A model generated the notes under the pieces. That model worked only from the letters and a program-made list of their open reading frames with translations. It was not told where the DNA came from and ran no database searches. A program made the translations under genes and the position numbers. From Flavobacterium sp. 245 (GTDB lineage: Bacteria > Bacteroidota > Bacteroidia > Flavobacteriales > Flavobacteriaceae): DNA of 64,000 bases. Shown piece after piece: positions 55,693 to 64,000 of the stretch. Where the stretch lies: the NCBI RefSeq assembly GCF_004362055.1, contig NZ_SNXB01000001.1, forward strand, positions 434,001 through 498,000, read 5' to 3'. Within the stretch, counting starts at the first letter, position 1; the number at the start of each line of letters is the position of its first letter.

Positions 55693-57033
55693 CTACTTTT
55701 CGCCAAAAATTTTCACATCATCAACCATAAAAGCGCCGTTCAAGGTCTTATCTTTTCCAGAGCCCACATATCTAAAACCAATATTGATATTTCCTGAATA
55801 AGCAGATAAATCAATTCCGCCAGAACTAATAAATTGACGGGCGGGAGTTGCTAACGTAGGAACTTTTGCTTCTAATTTTGTCCATTTTGCCTTAGCAATA
55901 TTCGAACCGTCAAAGTTTGTTGAAATATAAACTTCTAAAGTATTTAATGGTGAATCGGCCTTTAAATCATGCTGTGCACTTCTAAACGACAATACTGCAT
56001 TTTTATAGCCTGATAGATTAATTTTTGGAGAGATCAGCCAGGCAATATTTTCGGCTGCGGTTGTACTTGTTGTATTGAACTCCGCATAGCCATTTCCAGA
56101 ATACACCATGCTTTTCCATAGTTTTGTGGCTTTTTCGACAATATTGCTCCAGCCCGGAAGTACAAAATTCACATTGTTTTTAACCGACTGAAAATCTTCT
56201 GAAAAAAACGGATTATTTCGTTTTCCATCCATAACAATATCGCTTTCAAACCGAACCATAAATTGATAATCTGAACCAAATTTGGTCAAAATACCACGGA
56301 CTTTACCACTTCCTTCTGGCACAAAATGATCTGCAAATTTAGCATAACTGCTGGTTCTAAAAATAACCTGATTTCCTGTATTGTCTCTTAAATTCCAATT
56401 TGTTGAACCGCCAACATTATTTGTCTCTTCAAAATAATGGCGACCTAAAGCATCTTCTGTAAATTCAACATTATTGAGTTCAATCAAAGTATTTAATTTC
56501 GAATCATTAAGGGCCTCTTCAATAGAAAGTGATTCAACTAGTTGATCTTCATCGATAATTGCACATGAGGCATTCAATACATTCTTAATTTCATTTTGGG
56601 AAATTCTCCCAATAGTGGGATCGCCTGCGTTGCTCATGTATAAATTTCCAATTCGTAATCCGCCATAATTCAAATCTGTAAACTGATTTTTAAGTTTTAT
56701 GTAAACCTTATTTCCTACTCTGTAATCAATATAAGTATTAGACGCATCGACTGGAACACTAAAACCTATTGCAGGATTTTTTTCTGATGCTTTTGTCTGG
56801 AATGAAATAGTTTTAAAAAAATTTCCGCCTTCATCACTTGATACGACATAAGCTTCAATAATATCATCATAAGAATATTGTTTAGCTGTTGCGCTTGAAA
56901 GTTCATACACTTTTTCGACAGTTTTATTTACTGTGAAATCAGGTTGTGTGCAGGCTAATTTTGGTGTTTCAATTTCAGTAGTACAATTGCAGAAAAACAA
57001 TAATGAAATAAAATAGAGAAGTAGTTTTTTCAT
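55693..57033 (-). CDS. DUF5689-domain lipoprotein
   Basis: A 446-residue protein, starting at the ATG 57031-57033, which gives a proper lipoprotein signal (KKLLLYFISLLFFCNC). The DUF5689 region spans about 40-260 (IIEAYVVSSDEGGNFFKTIS, DASNTYIDYRVGNKVYIKLK). The C-terminal part, about 275-446, is a jelly-roll of the choice-of-anchor J type (FFSEDFQSVKNN, WLISPKINLSGYKNAVLSFR, INIGFRYVGSGKDKTLNGAF). It lies 18 bases downstream of a TonB-dependent receptor gene, so the pair probably forms an uptake complex like SusCD, with this lipoprotein as the surface-exposed partner. Ligand unknown. Confidence 0.85.
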   Translation of the reverse strand: MKKLLLYFISLLFFCNCTTEIETPKLACTQPDFTVNKTVEKVYELSSATAKQYSYDDIIEAYVVSSDEGGNFFKTISFQTKASEKNPAIGFSVPVDASNTYIDYRVGNKVYIKLKNQFTDLNYGGLRIGNLYMSNAGDPTIGRISQNEIKNVLNASCAIIDEDQLVESLSIEEALNDSKLNTLIELNNVEFTEDALGRHYFEETNNVGGSTNWNLRDNTGNQVIFRTSSYAKFADHFVPEGSGKVRGILTKFGSDYQFMVRFESDIVMDGKRNNPFFSEDFQSVKNNVNFVLPGWSNIVEKATKLWKSMVYSGNGYAEFNTTSTTAAENIAWLISPKINLSGYKNAVLSFRSAQHDLKADSPLNTLEVYISTNFDGSNIAKAKWTKLEAKVPTLATPARQFISSGGIDLSAYSGNINIGFRYVGSGKDKTLNGAFMVDDVKIFGEK

Positions 57034-57051
57034 GAGAAACAAATTTTCAGT

Positions 57052-59868
57052 TTATAAACCGAGAGTAAGATTTAAAAAATAAGTTCGGCCGTAACCGTAG
57101 TAGTATTTTGGCCCAAACGAAGGAGTTCCGCTTGAAACATCTTGATTCAATGCTCTAAAATTAGCATTGCGGGCCTGTTCAAAACCGCCTGTTTTATATA
57201 CTAAATCCAGTGCATTATTAATGCTGGCAAAAAGCCCAATATATTTTTTATGAACACGCCATGATTTTCCTCCACTGACATTCAATAAGGTTATAGGATC
57301 AAATTTTTCCTGTTTCAGCAACTCATTCCCCCGTTCCAAAGTCGCTTCTGGAAATGGAAATCCGTTCACCGGATTAATATAAAATTGTGATGTTCTTGAA
57401 ATTGGGGAAACATCAATATAATTATCTGTCAAATAATTTATATTAGCTCCAAGCCACCAAAATTTAGGATCGCGATATTCTAAACCAAAAGAAAGAGCAC
57501 TTTGAGGCGTTCCTGCTTGTTTGTAATTTTTAAGATAGGCATGCCCAAAATCAAAAGTTGTTTGAGCTCCATCTTTTACAGCATTTGCATCATTTGTAAT
57601 CGAAACATTTGGATTACTGCTGTAAATAAAATTTCCATAAGCAGCAGAAATAGTTGTTTTTAAAGTTGGAGAAATTTGATATTCAAAACTTAATTCTGCT
57701 CCGGTATTTTTCTTATCTAATTTTGTCAAAGTCTGACTAACAAAAGCATCTGTTGGATCATAACCGGCACCATTGTCAAAAATTCCTTCGGCATAAAAAA
57801 AAGAAGTTTTGGAAGTGTTTTTTATTGAAGTATAGTAAGCCGTAAAACGTAGTTTGAGTTTCGGCGAACGATATACATAATTTGCTTCGGCGCTGGTGAC
57901 ATTTTCATTCTCAATTCCGTTTACTATATTGTTATTTAAACGTGAATTAGAAAATGTATTTCTCAAAGATGGTGCTCGTGTGAGATGTTCTCCATTAAAG
58001 AAAAACCATTGTCTGCCCGAAATTTTATAGGTGAATCCACCTTTAAAACCAAAATTCTCAAAAGTTATTTTTTCGCTTTTCCCCAGAGAGCTATTGGCAT
58101 AAATTCCGTTTTTATATAATCCTTCGCGCTGATAATTAGACAATGAATAAGACTGTCCCAGATAAAAATCTGCTTTATTGTAGGCGAATTTAAACTGTGT
58201 AAAAGCATCAATTGTATTGGCTAAAAAATTAAAATTATAGCCATAAATTTCTCCTTTTTTTACCTCTCGGTTTGGGTGAAGCAAATCAGATTGAGACAAA
58301 TTCCCTTTGTAAAACGGATCAATATCTTCAAAATATTCGCCGCCAAGAAGATCCAATAAATACTGAAAATTATGTGATTTTAAATTTCGATAAACAAATC
58401 CTCCATTAAAAGAAAGGTTTGAATTTATCTGAGAATTTAAAGTTGAATTTATCGCAAAAGTTTTATCATCTGTTCTGTCTTCATAAAGAACATAATGACT
58501 CTGTGCTGGCTCATAACCATTTTCAACAGGTTTTTGATTTGCAAGATACATTGAGTTCCAGTCAATTTGGGAATTTGCCAGAAATGCTGTTTTACTTTTT
58601 TCAGCATTCTCGTAATCTGGAGTGAATTCGCCAGAAAATTCACCATGATCTTTGGCGTAAAGCGAACTAAAATAACTTGGCATTTTTCGATAATAAACAG
58701 GATCTGGACTGTTAGCATTTTGATAATCGATATTGCTGTTTCCAACCTTTCCAAATTGATACATTACCCCTGAATTCAGATTGTTTTTTTCGTCAATCTT
58801 AAAATAATGATTCAGCATCAAGAGCGGTTCTTCGATATTTTTTACTCTTGCATTTCGTTTTTCACCATTCTGAAATCCCCAATACGAATTGTATTTTTCA
58901 TTCATCAAAGTGACCGCTTCATCAGTATTTGGAGAATTTTTTCCGCGCGAATTTGGCGTATAAAATCCAGTAAAATTAAGCGATTGCCTACTCTTTAATT
59001 TCTTTTCAATACTTATAAAAAAAGAATCAGCATTAAAATTTGTTCCTTCAAAATAGCCTTCTTCTGACCATCTTTTTCCTGCAGAAACTACATAAGCCCA
59101 GCCAGAAACGTTCATTCCTGAAGCATAGGTTCCTATGGCGCGCCAAGTATAGGCTGAATTACTTCCTGAAAAAGTAAGCTGCGTTCCTTTTCTATATAAA
59201 GAAGCTCGGGTGGCAATTTGCTGTGTTCCTAAAACGCCTCCAAAAGTATAATTTGAAATAGCGCCACCAACAGAAAATTCCTGATTCCGGAGTACATTAT
59301 TCAAACCTCCCCAATTATTCCATTGCGGTCGTCCGTCGTACATTTTATTCATTGTCATACCGTTGAGCATCATGGTTCCGTTTTCACTGTCTAAACCACG
59401 GACTTTAAATCGGGCTTGTCCCCAATTAAAAGCAGAGGCTTGCATAAAAGCATCTTTTGAAGACTGCAAAAGTCCTGAAGTCATCTCAGATGAACTGCTG
59501 TCATCAGACAAATCAGTATCTAAAAGTGTAATTAAAGCAGCCGGAGTTTCATCAGCATATAAATCTTCTAATTGCAATATTCCGAGATAAACGATCTGCC
59601 CAAAATTAGATCGAATTTTAAGAAGTAAATCTTTGAAACCTTGGTTATGAATCAACAGTAATTGCTCTCCATTTACAGCAGAATGCAATTCAAATTGGCC
59701 CGTTTTTGAAGTAAGTTTTGTTATGGAAGTATTTTGAATTGTGACCACAACATTCTCTAGAGCATTTTGTGTTTTAGCATCAATAATAATTCCTCTAAAA
59801 ACGGTTTCTTGTGCATAAGAAAAACTAAAAGAGCAGAGAAGTAAAAAAACGAAGTATTTTTTTATCAT
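57052..59868 (-). CDS. TonB-dependent outer-membrane receptor
   Basis: A 938-residue receptor: signal peptide (FVFLLLCSFSFSYAQ), carboxypeptidase-regulatory-like domain (about 22-100, FRGIIIDAKTQNALENVVVT), plug (about 140-230, FKVRGLDSENGTMMLNGMTM) and a 22-strand-type barrel ending RTYFLNLTLGL. No STN domain, so it should not signal to an anti-sigma factor. It is not of the SusC type; with the DUF5689 lipoprotein it forms a two-gene operon. The substrate cannot be deduced. Confidence 0.92.
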   Translation of the reverse strand: MIKKYFVFLLLCSFSFSYAQETVFRGIIIDAKTQNALENVVVTIQNTSITKLTSKTGQFELHSAVNGEQLLLIHNQGFKDLLLKIRSNFGQIVYLGILQLEDLYADETPAALITLLDTDLSDDSSSSEMTSGLLQSSKDAFMQASAFNWGQARFKVRGLDSENGTMMLNGMTMNKMYDGRPQWNNWGGLNNVLRNQEFSVGGAISNYTFGGVLGTQQIATRASLYRKGTQLTFSGSNSAYTWRAIGTYASGMNVSGWAYVVSAGKRWSEEGYFEGTNFNADSFFISIEKKLKSRQSLNFTGFYTPNSRGKNSPNTDEAVTLMNEKYNSYWGFQNGEKRNARVKNIEEPLLMLNHYFKIDEKNNLNSGVMYQFGKVGNSNIDYQNANSPDPVYYRKMPSYFSSLYAKDHGEFSGEFTPDYENAEKSKTAFLANSQIDWNSMYLANQKPVENGYEPAQSHYVLYEDRTDDKTFAINSTLNSQINSNLSFNGGFVYRNLKSHNFQYLLDLLGGEYFEDIDPFYKGNLSQSDLLHPNREVKKGEIYGYNFNFLANTIDAFTQFKFAYNKADFYLGQSYSLSNYQREGLYKNGIYANSSLGKSEKITFENFGFKGGFTYKISGRQWFFFNGEHLTRAPSLRNTFSNSRLNNNIVNGIENENVTSAEANYVYRSPKLKLRFTAYYTSIKNTSKTSFFYAEGIFDNGAGYDPTDAFVSQTLTKLDKKNTGAELSFEYQISPTLKTTISAAYGNFIYSSNPNVSITNDANAVKDGAQTTFDFGHAYLKNYKQAGTPQSALSFGLEYRDPKFWWLGANINYLTDNYIDVSPISRTSQFYINPVNGFPFPEATLERGNELLKQEKFDPITLLNVSGGKSWRVHKKYIGLFASINNALDLVYKTGGFEQARNANFRALNQDVSSGTPSFGPKYYYGYGRTYFLNLTLGL

Positions 59869-60091
59869 TAAAATTCCAATTTATTTTTGAAAATGTTTTT
59901 CGGACATTCATCCTCTTCAAAAGATAAAATTGGTTTTTGGAAAAAGTAAAGTGATTTAAATTTTTAAATCCTGAAATTCAAATGTAAAGAAAATATTTAA
60001 AATTATACGTTTTTTCTTACTAATGTTTTAGTTGAAATTTAAAATTAATTAAGTACATTTGCTTATTTTTTGTTTTTTTTAGCGGTAAATT

Positions 60092-61315
60092 TTAAGCCGT
60101 CGTTCTAATTTTAGAAACCATAAAAGCAATTAAAACGCCAAAGATTCCGATAAAAGCAAAAGAGAATTGAAGTCCAAAATTCTCAGCAATATGACCAATG
60201 ACAGGAGGTCCCATTAAAAATCCTAAGAAACTTACGCTTGAAACTATGGTTAAAGCTTCGCCTGGCGGAACTGTTGGGTTTTTTCCTGCCATACTGTAAA
60301 CTGTAGGAACAATAGTTGCCACACCCAAACCAACTGCCATAAAAGCAATAGTACACGGAATTAGGTAAGGAAGAAAAACAGCAGTGAAAAGTCCGGCCGA
60401 AATCATGACACCGCTAATTTGCATAACACGTTCACGTCCAAATTTATTGATTAAGCCGTCGCCTAAAAATCTTCCGCTGGCCATCATGATCATAAAGGAA
60501 GTATAGCCTAAAATTACTAATGGTCCAGGAGCTTTTACAATATCTTTAAAATAGACACCACTCCAGTCAAACATTACACCTTCGCTGGCCATACTGCAAA
60601 ATCCTATTACGCCAAGCCAAATTAAAGCACTGTCTGGTTTGACGAATAATTTTTTCTTCTCGCCTTTATCTTTATGCTTGATTTTTTCTTTGGCTTTGAC
60701 CAAAAATTTAAAGTTAAAAGCAACCATAAACAATACGACTATGCCTACAATGATAAAATGGTGAAGTGGAGATAAATTTAACGCTAACATTCCGAGACCT
60801 ACAAGAGCGCCTGAGAAGCCAGCAAAACTCCACATTCCGTGAAACGAAGACATGATTGTTTTTCTAAAAAGCACTTCAGTATAAACGCCTTGCGTATTTA
60901 CTGCGATATTGGCTAAGTTTCCAAACAGGCCAAATAAAAACAACCCTAGCGACAATTGAAGCGCTGTTGTTGCCATACCTAAATTGACCAGACACAAAAC
61001 ATACATTATTAGAGAGAAAACTAAAATGCGGTGGCTTCCAAATTTGGTCACCATTTTTCCCGAAAAAGGCATGATGATCAATTGCCCCATTGGCAAAGCA
61101 AAAAGTATTGACCCCAGATCGCCTTCGGTTAAATGCAAAGCGGTTTTTATATCTGGAATTCGGCTTGCCCAGGTCGCAAAACTTAATCCCATTCCGAAAT
61201 AAAACATTCCCACTGCAAAACGGATTCGGTTTAAATAAGAAGCCTTTGCTTCTCTAAAAACTTTCTTGATTTTTCCTTTTGTCTGAAAAAGTTCTAGCGG
61301 ATTGAAATTTATCAA
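60092..61315 (-). CDS. Major facilitator superfamily transporter
   Basis: A 407-residue integral membrane protein with about 12 hydrophobic segments in two halves. The first, FAVGMFYFGMGLSFATWASR, contains the ATWASRIPDIK motif of the FucP/YbjJ-like branch. The loop between segments 2 and 3 has GKMVTKFGSHRIL (the MFS G-x-x-x-D/T-x-x-G-x-R/K pattern), and the central loop is highly basic (KAKEKIKHKDKGEKKK). Likely exporter or sugar-type transporter; substrate unknown. The long nested inverted repeat lies upstream. Confidence 0.88.
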   Translation of the reverse strand: MINFNPLELFQTKGKIKKVFREAKASYLNRIRFAVGMFYFGMGLSFATWASRIPDIKTALHLTEGDLGSILFALPMGQLIIMPFSGKMVTKFGSHRILVFSLIMYVLCLVNLGMATTALQLSLGLFLFGLFGNLANIAVNTQGVYTEVLFRKTIMSSFHGMWSFAGFSGALVGLGMLALNLSPLHHFIIVGIVVLFMVAFNFKFLVKAKEKIKHKDKGEKKKLFVKPDSALIWLGVIGFCSMASEGVMFDWSGVYFKDIVKAPGPLVILGYTSFMIMMASGRFLGDGLINKFGRERVMQISGVMISAGLFTAVFLPYLIPCTIAFMAVGLGVATIVPTVYSMAGKNPTVPPGEALTIVSSVSFLGFLMGPPVIGHIAENFGLQFSFAFIGIFGVLIAFMVSKIRTTA

Positions 61316-61438
61316 AATCGATGCGTTTTTGGGATTATACTATAAAAGTACAAAAAAGCTGTGTATTTCTTTCAAAGCTCAAATTGTTCCTTTATTTACA
61401 ACGTTATTGTTTATAAATTGCTAAACAAATTAATTTTT

Positions 61439-61566
61439 AACACATAGAAACATAGTTTTACAAGCCGATTAAAGGCGTTTCACTTTGAATAAAAACACAT
61501 AGCTATGTGAATTTTGATAAGTGAAACGCCTTCTATTAAATTGTAAAAACTATGTTTCTATGTGTT
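61439..61566. repeat. Triple-nested inverted repeat (ACATAG / GGCGTTTCAC type)
   Basis: Outer arms of 25/26 bases (61439-61463 and 61541-61566, differing by one T), middle arms AAGGCGTTTCACTT (61472-61485) and its exact complement (61519-61532), and a 14-bp perfect palindrome CACATAGCTATGTG (61496-61509) at the centre. The outer arm contains the direct repeat ACATAGAAACATAG. Confidence 0.9.
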
Positions 61567-61575
61567 TAAAAAAAA

Positions 61576-62616
61576 TTACAAATTAATTACTGTTCTCTGT
61601 GCATTACTTGCAATTGCCGCTTCAATAATCTGCATCACTTTTACTCCGTCTTGTCCTGTAACTGGTTCTGTTGTATCATTTATAATTGAATTGTAAACTC
61701 CGTCGAAAAAGGAGAAATAGTTCCCTTGTAATGTTGGCACTTTTTCGCGAATTACTTTTCCATCAATTTCAGTATGAAGCAAACCTTGAAATTCTTCAGG
61801 TTCTGTTCCCCAAGATTCTAAATTTGGTTTTTCTCCTATTTTCAATTCGTCTTCCTGCACGTCGCCTCTTGGTTTTAAAAAAGAGCCTTTTTTACCATGA
61901 ATCGTATAAGCAGGATTTGCTTCTCTCACAAAAAAACCTGCTTTCAAACGCACTCTCACATTCTCATAAATCAACAGCAAATCAATCCAGTCATCAACCA
62001 AAGAATTTTGTCTGGTGTAACGAATATCCCCAAAAACCGATTTTGGAGAACCAAACAAGCAAACCGCCTGATCGATAATATGCGGACCTAAATCTTTTAA
62101 AACTCCAGCTCCGTCATTAGCTGTTTCTTTGTGCGCTTTTGGACTCAGCAGTGGATTATATCTGTCAAAATGAAATTCGGCTTCGACTAATTCTCCTAAA
62201 ACTCCTTCGTTGATAATTTTTTGAATAGTTTTAAAATCACTGTCCCATCTTCTGTTTTGAAAAACTGCCAGTTTTAATCCTTTATCTTTTGCGATTTGTG
62301 TCAGCTCTTCGGCTTCTGCAACTGTTGTTGTAAAAGCTTTTTCAACAACGGCATGTTTACCTGCCAGAAGTACTTTTTTAGCATATTCATAATGCGTTCC
62401 AACAGGCGTGTTTACGATTACCAAATCAACATCATCTGCCAATAAATCATCGATTGAAGGATAACTTTTAACGTATGGATAATCTTCCTGAATTAATTTT
62501 TTAGATCTTTCCCAAGATCCTAATAATTCAAAACCGGGATGAATATCTAAAAACGGAGCGTGAAAAACCTTTCCCGACATTCCGTATGATAATAGTGCTG
62601 TTTTTATTTTTTGCAT
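61576..62616 (-). CDS. Gfo/Idh/MocA-family NAD(P)-dependent oxidoreductase
   Basis: A 346-residue enzyme from the ATG at 62614-62616. The frame runs 24 codons further up into the repeat element, which I judge non-coding. The Rossmann fold begins IKTALLSYGMSGKVFHAPFL, followed by DLVIVNTPVGTHYEYAKKVL and the conserved EK in VVEKAFTTTVAEAEEL. The C-terminal domain has the VLKDLGPHIIDQAVCLFG motif with the catalytic-site histidine. It probably oxidises a sugar or cyclitol. Upstream and downstream gaps both carry large inverted repeats. Confidence 0.9.
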   Translation of the reverse strand: MQKIKTALLSYGMSGKVFHAPFLDIHPGFELLGSWERSKKLIQEDYPYVKSYPSIDDLLADDVDLVIVNTPVGTHYEYAKKVLLAGKHAVVEKAFTTTVAEAEELTQIAKDKGLKLAVFQNRRWDSDFKTIQKIINEGVLGELVEAEFHFDRYNPLLSPKAHKETANDGAGVLKDLGPHIIDQAVCLFGSPKSVFGDIRYTRQNSLVDDWIDLLLIYENVRVRLKAGFFVREANPAYTIHGKKGSFLKPRGDVQEDELKIGEKPNLESWGTEPEEFQGLLHTEIDGKVIREKVPTLQGNYFSFFDGVYNSIINDTTEPVTGQDGVKVMQIIEAAIASNAQRTVINL

Positions 62617-62640
62617 TTTGTATGATATTTTGGTTTTTCT

Positions 62641-62797
62641 GCCACAGATTTCACAGATTAGAACATTTTTTTTTGCCACGAATTTCACGAATTTCCGCTA
62701 ATTTAAATTCTGTTTGAGCTCAATATAATTTGTGGAAATTCGTGGAATTCGTGGCGACCTATTTTTTAAAATCCTTTTAATCTGTGCAATCTGTGGC
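62641..62797. repeat. Double-nested inverted repeat (CCACAGATT / CCACGAATT type)
   Basis: Outer 19-bp arms GCCACAGATTTCACAGATT (62641-62659) and its complement with one mismatch (62779-62797). Inner 22-bp arms (62675-62696 and 62734-62755, one mismatch) start GCCACGAATTTCACGAATT. Each arm is itself a tandem of two units. Confidence 0.9.
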
Positions 62798-62806
62798 TAA
62801 ATATAT

Positions 62807-63880
62807 TTATTTTAATTTAGCTCTTTCGTACTGTTTTGGCCAATGAATATCGTCGTTTAATTCCTTGGCGAAATCTAAAGGCAAATTCGGATTTCTTAAT
62901 GATTCTCTCGCAAACAAAATTAAGTCGGCTTGATCATTATTCAAAATTTCTTCTGCTTGTTTGGCTTCCGTAATTAAACCGACAGCTCCGGTCAAAATAT
63001 TGGCTTCTTTCTTAACCTTTTCTGCAAAAGAAACCTGATAACCCGGGCCAATTGCGATTTTTTGATGTGAAACCAATCCTCCTGACGAAACATCTATTAA
63101 ATCTACTCCTTTTTCTTTTAAGATCGCCGAAAGTTTTACCGATTCTTCAGGATTCCATCCGCCTTCTGCCCAATCTGTTGCTGATATTCTTACGAATAAA
63201 GGCAAATCCCCAGGCCATTCGGCTTGAACTGCTTCTAGAATTTCTAAAGTAAATCTAATTCTATTTTCAAAACTTCCTCCATATTCATCAGTTCTCACAT
63301 TTGTTAGAGGCGACAAAAACTGATGCAGCAAATAACCGTGCGCCGCATGAATTTCCAAAACTTGATATCCCGCTTGAACGGCTCTTTTTGTAGCAATTTT
63401 AAAATCAGAAATCACTTTCTGGATTCCGTTTTTATCTAAAGCTTCGGGAAGAAACGGTTCGTCATCGTGATACGGAATCGCACTTGCGGAAACTGTCTGC
63501 CATCCGCCTTGAGCGAAATCTAATTTTTTATTGCCAAGCCAAGGAGCCGAAACACTTGCTTTTCGTCCAGCATGCGCCAATTGAATTCCGGGAATAGAAT
63601 TTTGAGAAACAATAAATTCATTGATTTCTTTCAATTTCGCGATATGTTCATCTTTCCAAATTCCCAGATCAGAAGGAGAAATTCTCGCTTCTGGAGAAAC
63701 CGCCGTAGCTTCCTGAATGATCAATGCTGCGCCTCCGCTTGCACGGCTTCCTAAATGAACCAAATGCCAGTTGTTTGCAAATCCGTCTTCAGCCGAATAT
63801 TGGCACATTGGCGAAATGACAATTCTATTTTTTAAAGTGATATTTTTTAATGTTAAAGCAGAAAATAATTGTGAAGCCAT
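62807..63880 (-). CDS. NADH:flavin oxidoreductase, Old Yellow Enzyme family (YqjM-like)
   Basis: A 357-residue FMN enzyme from the ATG at 63878-63880. An upstream ATG adds 15 residues without family similarity. Motifs: SPMCQYSAEDG (with the YqjM-type cysteine), QLAHAGRKAS, HAAHGYLLHQFLSPLTNVRTDEYGGSFENR, and the FMN phosphate region ILTGAVGLIT and LILFARESLRNPNLP. It reduces activated C=C bonds with NAD(P)H. It is transcribed alone. The last 120 bases of the window upstream of it hold no further gene that I can support. Confidence 0.94.
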   Translation of the reverse strand: MASQLFSALTLKNITLKNRIVISPMCQYSAEDGFANNWHLVHLGSRASGGAALIIQEATAVSPEARISPSDLGIWKDEHIAKLKEINEFIVSQNSIPGIQLAHAGRKASVSAPWLGNKKLDFAQGGWQTVSASAIPYHDDEPFLPEALDKNGIQKVISDFKIATKRAVQAGYQVLEIHAAHGYLLHQFLSPLTNVRTDEYGGSFENRIRFTLEILEAVQAEWPGDLPLFVRISATDWAEGGWNPEESVKLSAILKEKGVDLIDVSSGGLVSHQKIAIGPGYQVSFAEKVKKEANILTGAVGLITEAKQAEEILNNDQADLILFARESLRNPNLPLDFAKELNDDIHWPKQYERAKLK

Positions 63881-64000
63881 AATTGTAACTTTTAATAGAT
63901 TTAGGCTACTTATTGAAGACAGCAACCTTTAAAAAAGTAAAGTTACAGCATCCTTATAAAAGGAGAAATCTAAATGTTTATTAATTAACAAACATTTAAA

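Noticed and set aside
62617..62688. 24-codon extension of the Gfo/Idh/MocA gene
   Set aside because: The extension is translated from the inverted-repeat element; the family's Rossmann start fits the ATG at 62614-62616.

Overview
The window is a stretch of chromosome from a member of the Bacteroidota, almost certainly a Flavobacterium. The reasons are: low G+C; SusC/SusD, FecR, DUF2480, DUF3078, DUF5683 and DUF5689 proteins; a C-terminal type IX secretion sorting domain; lipoproteins with Bacteroidota-style lipoboxes; and several TAnnTTTG (-7) promoter boxes. I see no rRNA, tRNA, CRISPR array, prophage or transposase.

Layout. 1-5571: start of an ALDH7-type aldehyde dehydrogenase running off the left edge, a secreted class II cyclic-nucleotide phosphodiesterase, a tail-to-tail ParE-like toxin and HTH antitoxin-like pair, 3-hydroxyanthranilate dioxygenase, a secreted EEP-fold hydrolase, an LD-carboxypeptidase and YraN. 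5692-6348: an ACT-domain protein. 6745-18493: a complete alpha-glucan utilisation locus, with ECF sigma, FecR anti-sigma, STN-domain SusC, SusD, SusE, GH13 amylase and GH97 alpha-glucosidase. The sigma/FecR/STN set implies trans-envelope induction; SusC/D/E bind and import oligosaccharides that the two hydrolases generate or finish. 18567-22551 (minus): mfd with a small lipoprotein gene upstream. 22888-29630: threonine dehydrogenase, a 2.15-kb AT-rich module between two copies of a 49-bp terminator, then M1 and S8 peptidases. 29924-36314: a 1510-residue leucine-rich-repeat T9SS surface protein, its lipoprotein partner and a DUF481-type outer-membrane protein. 36383-41332 (minus): two similar secreted proteins, a metallo-beta-lactamase hydrolase and a coiled-coil membrane protein. 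41696-52155: the SUF iron-sulfur cluster locus (sufA, B, C, D, S, E, T, DUF2480), interrupted by an FMN reductase, a four-helix-bundle cassette and two minus-strand genes. 52235-63880: DUF3078 protein, HflX, a secreted protein, a DUF5689 lipoprotein with its TonB-dependent receptor, an MFS transporter, a Gfo/Idh/MocA oxidoreductase and an Old Yellow Enzyme.

The most unusual content is between genes. At least eight intergenic gaps carry small elements built from short near-direct repeats arranged as long, often nested, inverted repeats. Two regions look like inserted cassettes: the four-helix-bundle gene inside the suf operon, bracketed by perfect 18-bp inverted repeats, and the regulator/lipoprotein/DUF5683 module bracketed by 49-bp direct repeats. 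A convergent toxin/antitoxin-like pair with two bases between its stop codons is a third candidate. All functional calls come from reading the sequence; no database search was run.
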